Assembly (NCBI GenBank): GCA_019748195.1
Contig: JAIEPW010000106.1
Location: 29,169 to 93,168, forward strand
Length of the DNA stretch: 64,000 bases
Direction of reading: 5' to 3'
DNA from: Bryobacteraceae bacterium
Lineage (GTDB): Bacteria; Acidobacteriota; Terriglobia; Bryobacterales; Bryobacteraceae
Shown: positions 18,951 through 28,320 of the stretch, in pieces
Numbering within the stretch: the stretch's first letter is position 1
Layout of the letters: each line of letters begins with the position of its first letter
The notes under the pieces: generated by a model
Database searches by the model: none
What the model saw: only the letters and a program-made list of their open reading frames with translations
Told to the model about the DNA's origin: nothing
Translations under genes and position numbers: made by a program

Positions 18951-20333
18951 TTAGGGGCGATCTTCCCCTGCAACCGTCGCAGCCGCAACACTTTGTCTCG
19001 CCTGAACGAAGTCGAGGTACTCGTTCATTAGATCGCGGAAGATCGCTTCACCGATCAGCCGGTAGCCGGGGGCGGTGAAGTGAACGTAATCGCCTTGCGC
19101 CATTCCGGCGAAAACCCAATTGCGCATGGACCCCTTGCCGCCCATGCGCGCGCGGAGATCCCAATAGGCGCAGCCGGAAACCAGGGCCGCTTCGCGCTGC
19201 GCCCGGACGATGATGTCGAGCTTGTCCATCGGCGCCCAGCCTCGCCCGGTGCGGATGAAATGATCGGGTGGACCGACTACGAGGATCGACGCCGCGGGCG
19301 CGGCCTTGCGGAAGCGCTGGATCAACTGCAGGAACATGTCGTGATACGTTTCGTAGGTCCAGTCGCGATTGCGCGCCTCGTTGGTCCCGTATGCGAGCAC
19401 GATCAGCGCCGGATTCCGCCGCGCCACGTTGTCGAGCAGCAGATTCTCGTCCCAGCCGAAGACGATGGAAGCCTGCGCGCCGTTGATCCCCAGCGTTTCG
19501 TAGGTGACGCCCTTGGCGTTTTCGGCCGCCCATCCGAAAATCCGAACCGGCTTGTATTCGGCGGTTTCCAGCTCAAAACGATGCGGGCCGGAAGACGTTT
19601 CGAAGCGATAGTAACCGGGCGCGAGCTCGCCTTCGGTGGAGATGCGCTCCACCAGCGCGCCATTGTCGTAGAGGTTGACATCGCCTCCGCCAGGCTGCTG
19701 GAGATAAAAGATTTCCAGGCTTTCGCATTCCGCGTTGAGATAAACGGCTTCGCCCGGGCGGGTGGCGGTCATGGCGACGCCGCCGAGTCCGTAGCGGCCG
19801 TCGCCGCCGCGGCCCACCAGCCCGTCGGTATACCAGCCCTTGGTCGAACTCCCGCGCACATCCAGCCGCCGGTAGCTGTTCCACGGCCGGCCCGCGAAGC
19901 TGTATCCGCTGCCCCCGTCGCCGAAGCGCGCCTGGAAGGCTTGCCGCATCCCGCCGGTCCACTCATCGGCGGCGGTATGCGAATCACCGTAATGCAGGAT
20001 CCGAAGCGGACCGTCCACCTTGCCCTGCTGGTGACGGTAAAGCATCTCGAAGAAGGGCACCAGGGCCATCGGGTTTTCGATGGGGATTTCCGCGCCGCGC
20101 TGGTGAGCGGCGTTGACGGTCTGCGCCGCCTGCGCGCGGACCGCGGCCGAAACCACCGGAGGCCTGGGCGCGCGGTGCACCGGCTTGCGTTTCGCGGTGC
20201 GAACCGGGGTTTTGGCGCCGGGTTTCTTCTTGGACTGGACCCCCGCCGGCTTGGCGGGTTTTGCCGGAGGCTTTGCCGGCGTCGCCGCGCCGAGCGGCAG
20301 AATCAGCGCGAGGGCTGCCAGGGCAAGCCTCAT
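18951..20333 (-). CDS. SGNH/GDSL-fold exported protein, copy 2
   Basis: The 460-residue protein has a signal peptide (1-17), then a Pro/Lys/Ala-rich linker (18-65) and an SGNH hydrolase fold. The block I segment YGDSHTAAD has the nucleophile S118, block III has GTNE at 316-319, and block V has D415-Y-V-H418. These residues form the Ser-Asp-His site of this superfamily, so the enzyme is probably an active esterase or acetyltransferase. It follows the MBOAT gene and SGNH copy 1. Its ATG overlaps the stop of copy 1 (ATGA, 20330-20333). By analogy with AlgX/AlgJ and PatB, an exported SGNH protein next to an MBOAT protein suggests O-acetylation of an envelope glycan. Confidence 0.88.
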   Translation of the reverse strand: MRLALAALALILPLGAATPAKPPAKPAKPAGVQSKKKPGAKTPVRTAKRKPVHRAPRPPVVSAAVRAQAAQTVNAAHQRGAEIPIENPMALVPFFEMLYRHQQGKVDGPLRILHYGDSHTAADEWTGGMRQAFQARFGDGGSGYSFAGRPWNSYRRLDVRGSSTKGWYTDGLVGRGGDGRYGLGGVAMTATRPGEAVYLNAECESLEIFYLQQPGGGDVNLYDNGALVERISTEGELAPGYYRFETSSGPHRFELETAEYKPVRIFGWAAENAKGVTYETLGINGAQASIVFGWDENLLLDNVARRNPALIVLAYGTNEARNRDWTYETYHDMFLQLIQRFRKAAPAASILVVGPPDHFIRTGRGWAPMDKLDIIVRAQREAALVSGCAYWDLRARMGGKGSMRNWVFAGMAQGDYVHFTAPGYRLIGEAIFRDLMNEYLDFVQARQSVAAATVAGEDRP

Positions 20334-21712
20334 TTCGGCTGCATCACTCCCGCCGGGTTTTCCGCGAGCTTACGCTGCATCTGCTTCGCCTTGTACTGAT
20401 TATACCCATCGAGCAACCCCTCGTAGAGCAAACCCCCTACGATCCGGGCGCCGGCGGGCATAGGGTGAATGAAGTCGGCTCCCACCAGGCGGGGCTCGGC
20501 GGCATACCAGCGGCCCATGGTGCCGGACCCGCCCATGGCCGCGAAGGTATTGAAGAAGGCGCAATTCGTTTCCTCGGCGACCTTTCGCTCCAGCTCCACC
20601 AAACGGGCCATTACGGGCACCGTGCCGATCTGCCCCGAGGAATCGCGCTCGCCGCGGTCCATCGGGCTCATCACCAGGATGGGGGTTCCGGGGATGCCGG
20701 CCCGGATCCGCCGCACCACTTCCTTCATCTCCTTGCGATAGGCGAAATCCACGAATTGCGGGTAAACGCTTTCATTCGTGCCGTAATTCACTATCACCAG
20801 GTCCGGGCGATAGTGCCGCAGTTGCTCAGCCCAGTGACCGGCATTGAATAGCCGAGCCGGCACCCGCACGTAGGCGCCGTTCAGTCCCAGGCTGTCATAA
20901 ATCACACCGGGGGCGTCCTTCAGCAAGGACGCGCCGAACACGCGAACGGCGCCTTGGATAACCCGAACGGTGATTTTCCGCGTTTCCGGCGGCAGGGGAA
21001 AACTGTGGAAGGCGGGTTTCGCCTCGGGACCGTCGGTTGCAATGGTTCCCAGCCGTTCGCCGCCCGCCTCCACCGCCATCGTGCCGCCGCCCGGCTGTTC
21101 CAGATAGGCGACCTCCACCCGCTGGTGGCGGCGGTCCTTCAGGATCAGGTTCGACACCGCGCCGGGCGATCCCCGGAAGCTGACGCCGCCCAGTCCGAAT
21201 AACCCGTCCTTGGACCCTTGGGTCGCCGGGTCGATCTGCCAGCCGGAAGCGTCGATCTGCACGCCGCGATGCCCGTACCAGGCCCAGGGCTTGTCGATCA
21301 GGATGAACCCGTGGCCCGAATCTCCAAACTTGGCCTGCAGCAGGGCGCGGACATCGGCGGTGATCATGTCGGCGGTGGTGGGCGAGTCGCCGTAATGGAC
21401 AATTCGCACCGGGCGATCGGCCTTCCCCTGCTCCAGCGCCAGCACCGCATTGAAGAACGGGTCCAGCGACCCCGCGGGATCGATGAAGTTCTCGCGCAGC
21501 GGCTGTACGCTTCGCAGCGTGGGCTTCAGCCGGTTCTGTTCCTCGAGGACCGGCTCCGCCACCGGCTTGCGCGGCCGGAAGTCCACCAGCAGCGGCAGTT
21601 GTTCCAGCTTCAGCGACGGATAGCCGGTGAGCGCGGGCGTGAATTCAGGCGCGGCCAGCAGGGCTCCGAAGGTCAGGATGGTGAGGGCGGTTTTCCAGGG
21701 AAAGTTCTTCAT
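20330..21712 (-). CDS. SGNH/GDSL-fold exported protein, copy 1
   Basis: The 460-residue product has a signal or anchor segment (about 8-28) and the same fold as the next gene: YGDSPTTAD with S110, GTNE at 311-314, and D413-F-I-H416. Both copies share the insert with the LGLNGA/LGINGA and EQPGGG/QQPGGG segments, so they are paralogues that diverged. The catalytic residues are all present in both. The gene begins 6 bp after the MBOAT stop and overlaps the next by four bases, so the three are one operon. One copy may transfer acetyl groups and the other remove or relay them, but the sequence cannot tell which. Confidence 0.88.
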   Translation of the reverse strand: MKNFPWKTALTILTFGALLAAPEFTPALTGYPSLKLEQLPLLVDFRPRKPVAEPVLEEQNRLKPTLRSVQPLRENFIDPAGSLDPFFNAVLALEQGKADRPVRIVHYGDSPTTADMITADVRALLQAKFGDSGHGFILIDKPWAWYGHRGVQIDASGWQIDPATQGSKDGLFGLGGVSFRGSPGAVSNLILKDRRHQRVEVAYLEQPGGGTMAVEAGGERLGTIATDGPEAKPAFHSFPLPPETRKITVRVIQGAVRVFGASLLKDAPGVIYDSLGLNGAYVRVPARLFNAGHWAEQLRHYRPDLVIVNYGTNESVYPQFVDFAYRKEMKEVVRRIRAGIPGTPILVMSPMDRGERDSSGQIGTVPVMARLVELERKVAEETNCAFFNTFAAMGGSGTMGRWYAAEPRLVGADFIHPMPAGARIVGGLLYEGLLDGYNQYKAKQMQRKLAENPAGVMQPK

Positions 21713-21718
21713 GTGCCC

Positions 21719-23116
21719 TCAGAAATTGTTATAGATGAACGGCGTAGCGCCGGTGGTGGCGACGAATTGCAGCGCCACCACCAGGGCTGCCAGGCACGCC
21801 GCCTGCACGTAGAACGGAGTCCGCGAGTAGACGCGGATGGTGAAGTCGAACCAGTGCCGCGGGATATAGTGCGCGGCGACGGCGATCGCGAGAATGAACC
21901 ACAAGCCGCCGGTGATATTCGGCGTTGCCCAGGCGCCGGACGCCACCCGCGCCAGGACGGACCATGCGTTCTCAATCGACGAGGCGCGGAAGAACACCCA
22001 GCACAGGGCCACAAACTGGAAGGTCAGGAAGATGCCGGCAAACCGCCAGGCTCCGGCGGCGGGCTGATTGCCGCGTTTCTGCTGCCACAGCCGGACCACC
22101 GCCAGGCCCACGCCGTGGAGCGCACCCCAGAGGACGAAGGTCCAGGACGGACCGTGCCAGAACCCGCCGACCACCATGGTGATCACCAGGTTCAGGTAGG
22201 GGAGCACCTTGCCGCGCTGGCCCGGCAGGCTGAAGAACAGGTAGTCGCGCAGCCAGTTGGAAAGCGAAATGTGCCAGCGGCGCCAGAAGTCGGCCAGGTT
22301 CAGCGCCGCGTAGGGAGCATTGAAATTGGGCGGGAGCTGCAGCCCCAGCAGCAGAGCCGACCCCAGCACGATGTCCGTGTAGCCGGAAAAGTCGTAGTAA
22401 AGCTGCAACGCGTAGCCGTAGATGGCGACCAGCGTTTCCGCGCCGCTGTACAAGTTGGGGAAGTCGAACACGCGGTTCACCAGGTTCTCGGCTAGATAAT
22501 CGGCAATCAGGAACTTCTTGCTCAGCCCCAAACCGATCCAAAAGAGGGCTTTTGCGCCATTTTCGGGCGAAAGCGTCTTGTCCTTGCGCTCCAACTGGCT
22601 TACCAGGGTGGAGACGCGGGTGATGGGCCCGCTCAGGATCGTCGGAAACAGGCTGACACCGGTCAGGTAAGTGAGCAGGCTGGCGGCAGGCTTGGCGTCG
22701 TGGCGATACACGTCGATGGTGTAGGTCAGGGCCTGAAAACAGTAAAAGGACAGGCCCAAGGGGAAGGTCCAGCGCCAGGCGGGCGCGACCCCGCCGCTCA
22801 TGGCAGCCCAGTTTTCGAGCAGGAACGGCATGTACTTGAAGGAGGCCAGCAGGCCGACGTTCATCAGGATGCTGGCGGTGACCAGCATGCGGCGGAGGCC
22901 GGCGCGCCTGGTGGCGCCCATGGCGCGGGCGATCCAATAGTCGGTGAAGCCCGCGGCGGGAATCAGCCCGAGATAAAACAGATCCCACCGGGCGTAGAAA
23001 AAGTAGTTGGCAAACAACAGAATCGAAAGGCTCGCCAGCCGCCAGCGGGCCAGCGGCCAGTACAAAAAGAAAACCCCGGCCAAAAACAGGAAATACGTGG
23101 ACGAGGTGACGAGCAT
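21719..23116 (-). CDS. MBOAT-family O-acyltransferase (AlgI-like)
   Basis: The 465-residue polytopic membrane protein has about ten hydrophobic segments. It carries MBOAT signatures: FPTILSGPITR (157-167), the DFSGYTDIVLGSALLLG segment, FWRRWHISLSNWLRDY (278-292) and the catalytic His in GGFWHGPSW (H321). AlgI-type proteins move acyl groups across the inner membrane to a periplasmic partner. The two SGNH genes that follow fit that partner role. The gene is the first of a three-gene operon. It diverges from the CorC-like gene, with a 72 bp gap that must carry both promoters. The glycan modified is unknown, since no polysaccharide synthesis genes are in the window. Confidence 0.93.
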   Translation of the reverse strand: MLVTSSTYFLFLAGVFFLYWPLARWRLASLSILLFANYFFYARWDLFYLGLIPAAGFTDYWIARAMGATRRAGLRRMLVTASILMNVGLLASFKYMPFLLENWAAMSGGVAPAWRWTFPLGLSFYCFQALTYTIDVYRHDAKPAASLLTYLTGVSLFPTILSGPITRVSTLVSQLERKDKTLSPENGAKALFWIGLGLSKKFLIADYLAENLVNRVFDFPNLYSGAETLVAIYGYALQLYYDFSGYTDIVLGSALLLGLQLPPNFNAPYAALNLADFWRRWHISLSNWLRDYLFFSLPGQRGKVLPYLNLVITMVVGGFWHGPSWTFVLWGALHGVGLAVVRLWQQKRGNQPAAGAWRFAGIFLTFQFVALCWVFFRASSIENAWSVLARVASGAWATPNITGGLWFILAIAVAAHYIPRHWFDFTIRVYSRTPFYVQAACLAALVVALQFVATTGATPFIYNNF

Positions 23117-23188
23117 GGAGCTGGGAAGCCTTGATTATAACGGTCCGGCGAGGTTTCCGCTAACTTGATGGTAGGGGGCGAACTCCTG

Positions 23189-24520
23189 ATGGGCTCGGCT
23201 GGATTGGAAATCGGAATCCTTTTCGTGCTGATTCTGGCGAACGGGCTGTTTGCCATGGCGGAGATCGCGGTGGTTTCCTCGCGCAAGACGCGGCTGGAGC
23301 AGCGCGTCAAGCAAGGCAAGCGGGGAGCGCAGGTGGCGCTGGATCTCGCACAGAATCCCGGAGACTTCTTAAGCACGGTACAGGTGGGCATTACCCTGAT
23401 CGGCACGCTGGCCGGCGCATTCGGCGGGGTCACGCTGGCCGGGCATCTCAATCACTACCTGAGCCGGTACCCGGTGCTGGACCGCTACAGCGAATCCATC
23501 AGTCTTGGCCTGGTGGTGATCGCCATCAGCTACCTCACGCTGATCCTGGGCGAGCTGGCCCCGAAGAACATCGCCCTGATCAACCCGGAGGGGATCGCCA
23601 GCGGACTCGCGCCGTTGATGAGGTGGCTTTCCCGGGCGACTTCGGTGGTGGTCCGCTTCCTGTCGTGGTCCAGCAACATGGTGCTGAAGCTGGTTCCGAT
23701 CCGCGCGGGGACCGAGCCGCCGGTGACCGAGGAGGAGATCAAGGGGCTGATCGAGCAGGGTACCCTGCATGGAACCTTCGAGGAAGCCGAGCAGGAGATG
23801 GTCAGCGCCGTGTTCCGGCTGGGCGAACGCCGGGTGAAGGAGCTGATGCGCTCTCGAAACCGCGTGGTCTGGCTGGACTTGAAGGACCCCGGTGAGGTCA
23901 CGCTGGGGAAGATTCTGAACAGTCCGTACCTGCGGTATCCGGTGGGCGAAGGCAGCCTGGATCAGCTCGCGGGCATCATCGATGTGAAGGATGTGCTGGG
24001 TCAGAGCCTGGCGGGCCGGCCGCTGGATCTCCGGCCGCTGGTCAAGAAGGCGCTTCTCGTTTCGGAGTCGAAACGGGCCTTGGATGTGATCGACCTGTTC
24101 GTCAGCTCCGGCACGGGGATGGCGCTGGTGATCGACGAGCACGGGGGCGTGGAGGGGCTGATCACGATGACGGACGTGACGCGCGCCATCGTGGGGGAGG
24201 TGGCGGCGACGGCGGACGAGATCGCCGGACCGCGCGCGCTGCGGCGTGAGGATGGATCGTGGCTGGTGGACGGCATCCTGCCTGTGTCGGACCTGCGGCA
24301 GGAGTTGCAGCTATCGCAGCTTCCCGGGGAGGAGGACGGGGACTTCGCCACCGCCGCCGGGTTCGTGATGACGCGGCTCGGACGCGTGCCCGCCTCGGGG
24401 GATGCGTTCGCGTGGAACGGGTGGCGATTCGAGGTGGTGGACATGGACGGGAACCGGATCGACAAGCTGCTGGTGAGCAGGCTGCCGGAGGCGGAGACGG
24501 AGGACGGGGACAATCCGTGA
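23189..24520 (+). CDS. CorC/HlyC-type membrane protein with CBS pair
   Basis: This protein has the DUF21 (CNNM) transmembrane domain (about 1-180), a CBS pair (about 195-330) and a C-terminal CorC_HlyC domain (about 345-435). The start of the first membrane segment, IGILFVLILANGLFAMAEIA, and SRKTRLEQ are typical. I choose the ATG at 23189 (MGSAGLEIG) because AGGGGGCG lies about 10 bases upstream and related proteins start close to the first membrane segment. ATG at 23168 and TTG at 23165 are in-frame alternatives. The family includes magnesium and cobalt efflux or homeostasis proteins. The old hemolysin name has little support. It has no clear operon partner. Confidence 0.9.
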   Translation: MGSAGLEIGILFVLILANGLFAMAEIAVVSSRKTRLEQRVKQGKRGAQVALDLAQNPGDFLSTVQVGITLIGTLAGAFGGVTLAGHLNHYLSRYPVLDRYSESISLGLVVIAISYLTLILGELAPKNIALINPEGIASGLAPLMRWLSRATSVVVRFLSWSSNMVLKLVPIRAGTEPPVTEEEIKGLIEQGTLHGTFEEAEQEMVSAVFRLGERRVKELMRSRNRVVWLDLKDPGEVTLGKILNSPYLRYPVGEGSLDQLAGIIDVKDVLGQSLAGRPLDLRPLVKKALLVSESKRALDVIDLFVSSGTGMALVIDEHGGVEGLITMTDVTRAIVGEVAATADEIAGPRALRREDGSWLVDGILPVSDLRQELQLSQLPGEEDGDFATAAGFVMTRLGRVPASGDAFAWNGWRFEVVDMDGNRIDKLLVSRLPEAETEDGDNP

Positions 24521-24629
24521 AGGCGTCCAGTCACGGTGATCCGGCTCGACCTGTGAGCGGCCCTGAGGGACCACGGCGCGTTCGTGTTCGAGAGGCGTAA
24601 CTTCGGCGGGCGGCGACAGTACAAATGAA

Positions 24630-25802
24630 ATGCACTGGCTCCTGTTGTTTGCGCCGTTATTGGTTGCACAAGCTCCGGCCGATGCCGAATCCTGGCGGCA
24701 AGTCCAGCGGGCGCCGGTGGTGGAACCCGTGCCGGCCCGGCCCGGCTTTTATCGGGTCACGTTTCTGTACCGCGCCCCGGAAACGGCGCGCATACGGCTG
24801 GATTCGGGAGCCGTGGCCGCCGTGGGGAACGGATTGGGCAAGAGCCTGGACGTCTTGAGTGAACTGAAGCCCACGCCGGGCACGGGCGTGCACACGCTGA
24901 GCCTGGAGCTGCCGGCGAACCTTCGCATCGGTTATCGCTTCGAGATCGCGGGGGTTCGCGACCCGGTGCTCGATCCCCTGAATCCGCACGTGTACATGAA
25001 GGAGACACGCTTTGCCGAATCCCTGCTCGAGTTGCCGGAGGCGCCTGCACAGCCGTGGCGGGAGAGGAAACCAGCCGGCCGGTGGGAGAAACACGAGGCG
25101 CCGAGCATGGCGCTGGGCCGGCCGCAGACCATCTGGGTGTACACACCCGCGGGATACATGCCAACGGGCCCGCGGCACGCCGCGATCGTCGCCATGGACA
25201 GCGTTTCCTTCGGGCAGGTGCTCCCGGCCGATCGCGTACTGGACCTGCTGATCGAGCAAGGCCGGCTGCGGCCCGCAATTCTGGTTGCCACACCCGACCT
25301 GGCGGCGGCGCGCGAGCAAGAATCTTACGAGCCCGCGGTCCAGTTCCTGGCGCGGGAACTGATGCCGTGGGTCCGTTCCAAGTACCGCGTGTCGGAGCGC
25401 GCGGAGGACGTTGTCATCGCCGGGATCAGCCGCCGGGGCATGGTGGCCGCATACGCCGCGTTCCGCCGGCCGGAGGTGTTCGGCGGGGTGCTCGCGCTGT
25501 CGGGCGCTTTCTACTGGAAACCACCGGGGACCGCGGAGTTCGAGTGGCTCGCATCGCTTGTGGCATCCGAACCGCGCAGGCGCGTGCGCTTCTATCTGGG
25601 CGCGGGCACACTGGAAACCATCCTGACATCCACCAATGCGGGGCACTACCCGCTTTCCACCAGCCGGCACCTGCGCAACGTGTTGCGGGCCAAGGGCTAT
25701 CCAGTCACGCTGACGGAGTTCCCCGGCGCGCATTCTCCAGTGAACTGGCAGGATCAGCTCGCAGCGGGTTTCGAAGCTCTGCTGCCGCGGCGTGGACGGT
25801 AG
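24630..25802 (+). CDS. Exported alpha/beta-hydrolase, Fes/EstD-like esterase
   Basis: The 390-residue protein has a short signal peptide (1-14), an N-terminal beta domain like that of enterochelin esterases (about 35-130, GYRFEIAGVRDPVLDPLNPH) and an esterase D-type catalytic domain (about 160-385). The nucleophile is S267, but the elbow reads GISRRG instead of the usual GxSxGG. The His is H368 in FPGAHSPVNW, keeping the final Trp of the GGHDWxxW family motif. The likely acid residue cannot be placed with confidence. Substrates of the family range from siderophore esters to sugar esters. It is not clearly in an operon. Confidence 0.85.
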   Translation: MHWLLLFAPLLVAQAPADAESWRQVQRAPVVEPVPARPGFYRVTFLYRAPETARIRLDSGAVAAVGNGLGKSLDVLSELKPTPGTGVHTLSLELPANLRIGYRFEIAGVRDPVLDPLNPHVYMKETRFAESLLELPEAPAQPWRERKPAGRWEKHEAPSMALGRPQTIWVYTPAGYMPTGPRHAAIVAMDSVSFGQVLPADRVLDLLIEQGRLRPAILVATPDLAAAREQESYEPAVQFLARELMPWVRSKYRVSERAEDVVIAGISRRGMVAAYAAFRRPEVFGGVLALSGAFYWKPPGTAEFEWLASLVASEPRRRVRFYLGAGTLETILTSTNAGHYPLSTSRHLRNVLRAKGYPVTLTEFPGAHSPVNWQDQLAAGFEALLPRRGR

Positions 25803-25948
25803 GAGCCGGTTCGGTCCGGCGCGGATTGGGCGCCCGGATCACAAGCAGAATCAACATCTTCGACGTGCGTTCCCGAATTCACAGGAAATTGACTTCCAGT
25901 TGACCAAACTGGGGCGAAGATCGCGCGTAATAGATAGTGAAGGCAGTC

Positions 25949-26116
25949 ATGCAACGCAATCCGGTTCGAATACGGGAAATCTTGAAGCGGCCGGCCGCGC
26001 CGGCCGGCGAGCGGCGGTGCGCTGACTGCGGTCAGGAAATTCCGGAGGAGCACCTGGCGGAGAATCCCGGCGCCGATCGCTGCGTCGTGTGCGAGTTCGC
26101 GCTCGAAGCGGCATAA
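25949..26116 (+). CDS. 55-residue DksA/TraR-type C4 zinc-finger protein
   Basis: An ATG at 25949 with GAAGG upstream opens a 55-codon frame. The product has basic residues at the N-terminus (MQRNPVRIREILKRP) and then C24-A-D-C27-G, EIP, L36, P40 and C45-V-V-C48. This reproduces the spacing of the C-terminal zinc finger of DksA/TraR proteins (CxxCG-x-x-I ... CxxC). The long coiled coil of DksA is absent, so it cannot act like full DksA. Small TraR-like proteins that bind the RNA polymerase secondary channel are known, usually about 70 residues. A strong hairpin follows 13 bp after the stop. I count it as real because of the four cysteines, the start signal and the terminator. Confidence 0.7.
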   Translation: MQRNPVRIREILKRPAAPAGERRCADCGQEIPEEHLAENPGADRCVVCEFALEAA

Positions 26117-26129
26117 ACCAGACCAGAAC

Positions 26130-26159
26130 AAAGGGCGGCGTCCGAGGACGCCGCCCTTT
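26130..26159. terminator. Bidirectional terminator between convergent genes
   Basis: A perfect 13 bp stem (AAAGGGCGGCGTC / GACGCCGCCCTTT) with a CGAG loop lies between the zinc-finger gene and the molybdoenzyme gene on the other strand. The T-rich flanks on both sides allow termination in both directions. Confidence 0.85.
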
Positions 26160-26178
26160 CTTACTTTCGATCCCGCTT

Positions 26179-28320
26179 CTACGCCTTCTTCAGATCCACC
26201 GGCATGGAGCGGAGCCGTTTGCCCGTGGCCGCGAAGATCGCGTTGGCGATGGCCGGGGCGACAATTGGAACCACCGGCTCGCCCGCGCCGCCGGGAGGCG
26301 CGTCGGACTTGATGATGTCGATGTCGAACGCGGGCGCCTCGTTCATGCGGACCATCGGGTAGTCGTGGAAGTTACTCTGGACCACGCGCCCGTTCTGGAT
26401 GGTGACCTCGTTCTTCATCGCGCTCATGGCGAAGATCACGCTGGACTCGAATTGCGCGGCGAGCGTGTCGGGGTTGACGTACTGGCCGACGTCCATCGCG
26501 CCGGTCACCTTGTGAACCTTGTAGCCGTTGGCGTCCACCGAAACCTCGGCGACCAGGGCCGTGTAGGATCCGAAGGCAGTACAGCAGGCGATGCCGCGGA
26601 AGCGCCCCTTGGGAGCGGGCTTGCCCCAACCGGCTCGGGTGGCCGCGCTTTGCAGCACGGCCTTCAGGCGGCGGGCGTCGAAAGTGTCGCCGGCGGTCTT
26701 GACCTCGGCGCGATCGAGCAGCGCGATACGGGCCTCGTACGGATCCTTGCCGGCGAGGGCGCACAGCTCATCGAAGAAGCACTCCTCGACGAAGTTCGTC
26801 TGGGAGTGGTACACGCTGCGCCACCAGCTTACGGGGATCCCGTTGTTGGCTTGCACGTAGGCGAGCTTCACGTTGGGAATGTTGTACAGGTTCACCATCT
26901 GGCGCGATACCTGGGGATCGTTGCCGTTGCGCACCGGGAATCCGAGCGAGGCGAAGATGGAGGGGCACACCATGGTATGGCCCCAGGCGGTGATATTGCC
27001 GGAAGCGTCCACCGCGCCCGACATCTTGTGCAGGCTCGCCGGGCGATAGTGGGAGTGCTGCATGTCGTCTTCGCGCGACCAGATGACCTTCACGGGTTTG
27101 CCGGTCTTCTGCGAGGCGAGCACCGCTTCCTGGGCGTAGTCATCGAGCAGGCGGCGTCCGAACCCGCCGCCGAGCAGCGTGATATGGACCTTTACTTTCT
27201 CGGGCGGGATCGCGAGCATCTTGGCGACGTTGGCGTGCACCGTGTTCGCCACCTGGGTGGGCGCCCACAGTTCGGCCTCGCCGTTGCGGACCCAGGCAGT
27301 GCAGTTGCCGGGTTCCATGGGCGAATGCGCTTCGTAGGGAACGGTGTACTCGGCTTCCAGCTTCCTGGCGGCGGCGCCCATTGCCTGATCGACGCTGCCG
27401 TCGTTGCGGTTGACGACAGCTTCTTTCTTGGCGAGTTCGCGGAAGGTATTCCAGATGCCGTCCTGGGTCAGCTTGGCGACATCGCCTTCGTCCCAGACGA
27501 CGGTGAGCGCCTTGCGCGCTTCCATCGCGTTCCAGTAGCCATCGGCGACGACGGCGATCTTGGAATCGGAGAGCTGGACGACATCGACGACGCCGCGCAT
27601 GGCCTTGGCCTTGGCGGCATCGAAGCTCTTCACCTTGCCGCCGGGCACGGGGCAGCGGGCGACGACGGCGGTGACCATGCCGTCGATCTTGAAGTCCATG
27701 CCGAACTTCGCCGAGCCGTTGACCTTGGCGGGGATGTCGACGCGCGGCATCTTCTTGCCGATGTAGCGGAAATCCTTGGCGTCCTTGAGCTTGGGCTCGG
27801 CGGGGGCCTTCTGCTTGGCGGCGGACTCGGCGAGTTCGCCGTAGGAGAGCTTCTTGCCGCTGGAATGCAGCACGTTTCCGTTCTCGGCGCGGCATTCCGC
27901 GGCGGGAACGCCCCACTTTTCGGCCGCGGCCAGGACCATCATTTCGCGCGCGGCAGCACCGGCGCGGCGGAGGTTGCGCCAGCTTCCCTTGACGCTGTCG
28001 GAGCCGCCGGTGGACTGGCTGCCGTACTTCTTGTTGTCGGCGTCGCCCTGGACCACCTTGACCTTGGTCCAGTCGGCTTCCATTTCGTCGGCGAGGATCG
28101 TGGGCAGGGCGGTCATGACGCCCTGGCCCATTTCGCTCTTGGCGAACACCAGGGTGGCGACGCCGTCGGCGCCCACGCCAAGCCAGGCATTGGGCTGGAA
28201 GGCGGCGTCCGCCGTCTGAGCTTTCCCGGTTCCCAGGGCGAAGCCGAGGTACAGTCCCGCGCCCGCGCCGGGGACGATCTTGAGAAAATCGCGGCGATCA
28301 ACATTCATGATGCGGCTCAT
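26179..28320 (-). CDS. Xanthine dehydrogenase-family molybdopterin-binding subunit (IorB-like)
   Basis: The 713-residue protein starts with a Tat signal ([15 protein letters not shown]), so a folded cofactor-loaded enzyme would be exported. It has the IorB-type layout: an N-terminal region with [22 protein letters not shown], a hammerhead-like domain near 190-290 ([14 protein letters not shown]), and cofactor-binding segments [22 protein letters not shown] and [17 protein letters not shown], which holds the expected catalytic Glu. Family members hydroxylate N-heterocycles or aldehydes and pass electrons to the 2Fe-2S partner. Its ATG overlaps the stop of the small subunit gene (ATGA). A second start four codons in is possible. 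No FAD subunit is present, as in the isoquinoline oxidoreductase type. Confidence 0.9.
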   Translation of the reverse strand: MSRIMNVDRRDFLKIVPGAGAGLYLGFALGTGKAQTADAAFQPNAWLGVGADGVATLVFAKSEMGQGVMTALPTILADEMEADWTKVKVVQGDADNKKYGSQSTGGSDSVKGSWRNLRRAGAAAREMMVLAAAEKWGVPAAECRAENGNVLHSSGKKLSYGELAESAAKQKAPAEPKLKDAKDFRYIGKKMPRVDIPAKVNGSAKFGMDFKIDGMVTAVVARCPVPGGKVKSFDAAKAKAMRGVVDVVQLSDSKIAVVADGYWNAMEARKALTVVWDEGDVAKLTQDGIWNTFRELAKKEAVVNRNDGSVDQAMGAAARKLEAEYTVPYEAHSPMEPGNCTAWVRNGEAELWAPTQVANTVHANVAKMLAIPPEKVKVHITLLGGGFGRRLLDDYAQEAVLASQKTGKPVKVIWSREDDMQHSHYRPASLHKMSGAVDASGNITAWGHTMVCPSIFASLGFPVRNGNDPQVSRQMVNLYNIPNVKLAYVQANNGIPVSWWRSVYHSQTNFVEECFFDELCALAGKDPYEARIALLDRAEVKTAGDTFDARRLKAVLQSAATRAGWGKPAPKGRFRGIACCTAFGSYTALVAEVSVDANGYKVHKVTGAMDVGQYVNPDTLAAQFESSVIFAMSAMKNEVTIQNGRVVQSNFHDYPMVRMNEAPAFDIDIIKSDAPPGGAGEPVVPIVAPAIANAIFAATGKRLRSMPVDLKKA

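Noticed and set aside
25965..25990. GGTTCGAAT, like a tRNA T-arm
   Set aside because: No acceptor or anticodon stem fits around it, and it lies in the reading frame of the zinc-finger gene.
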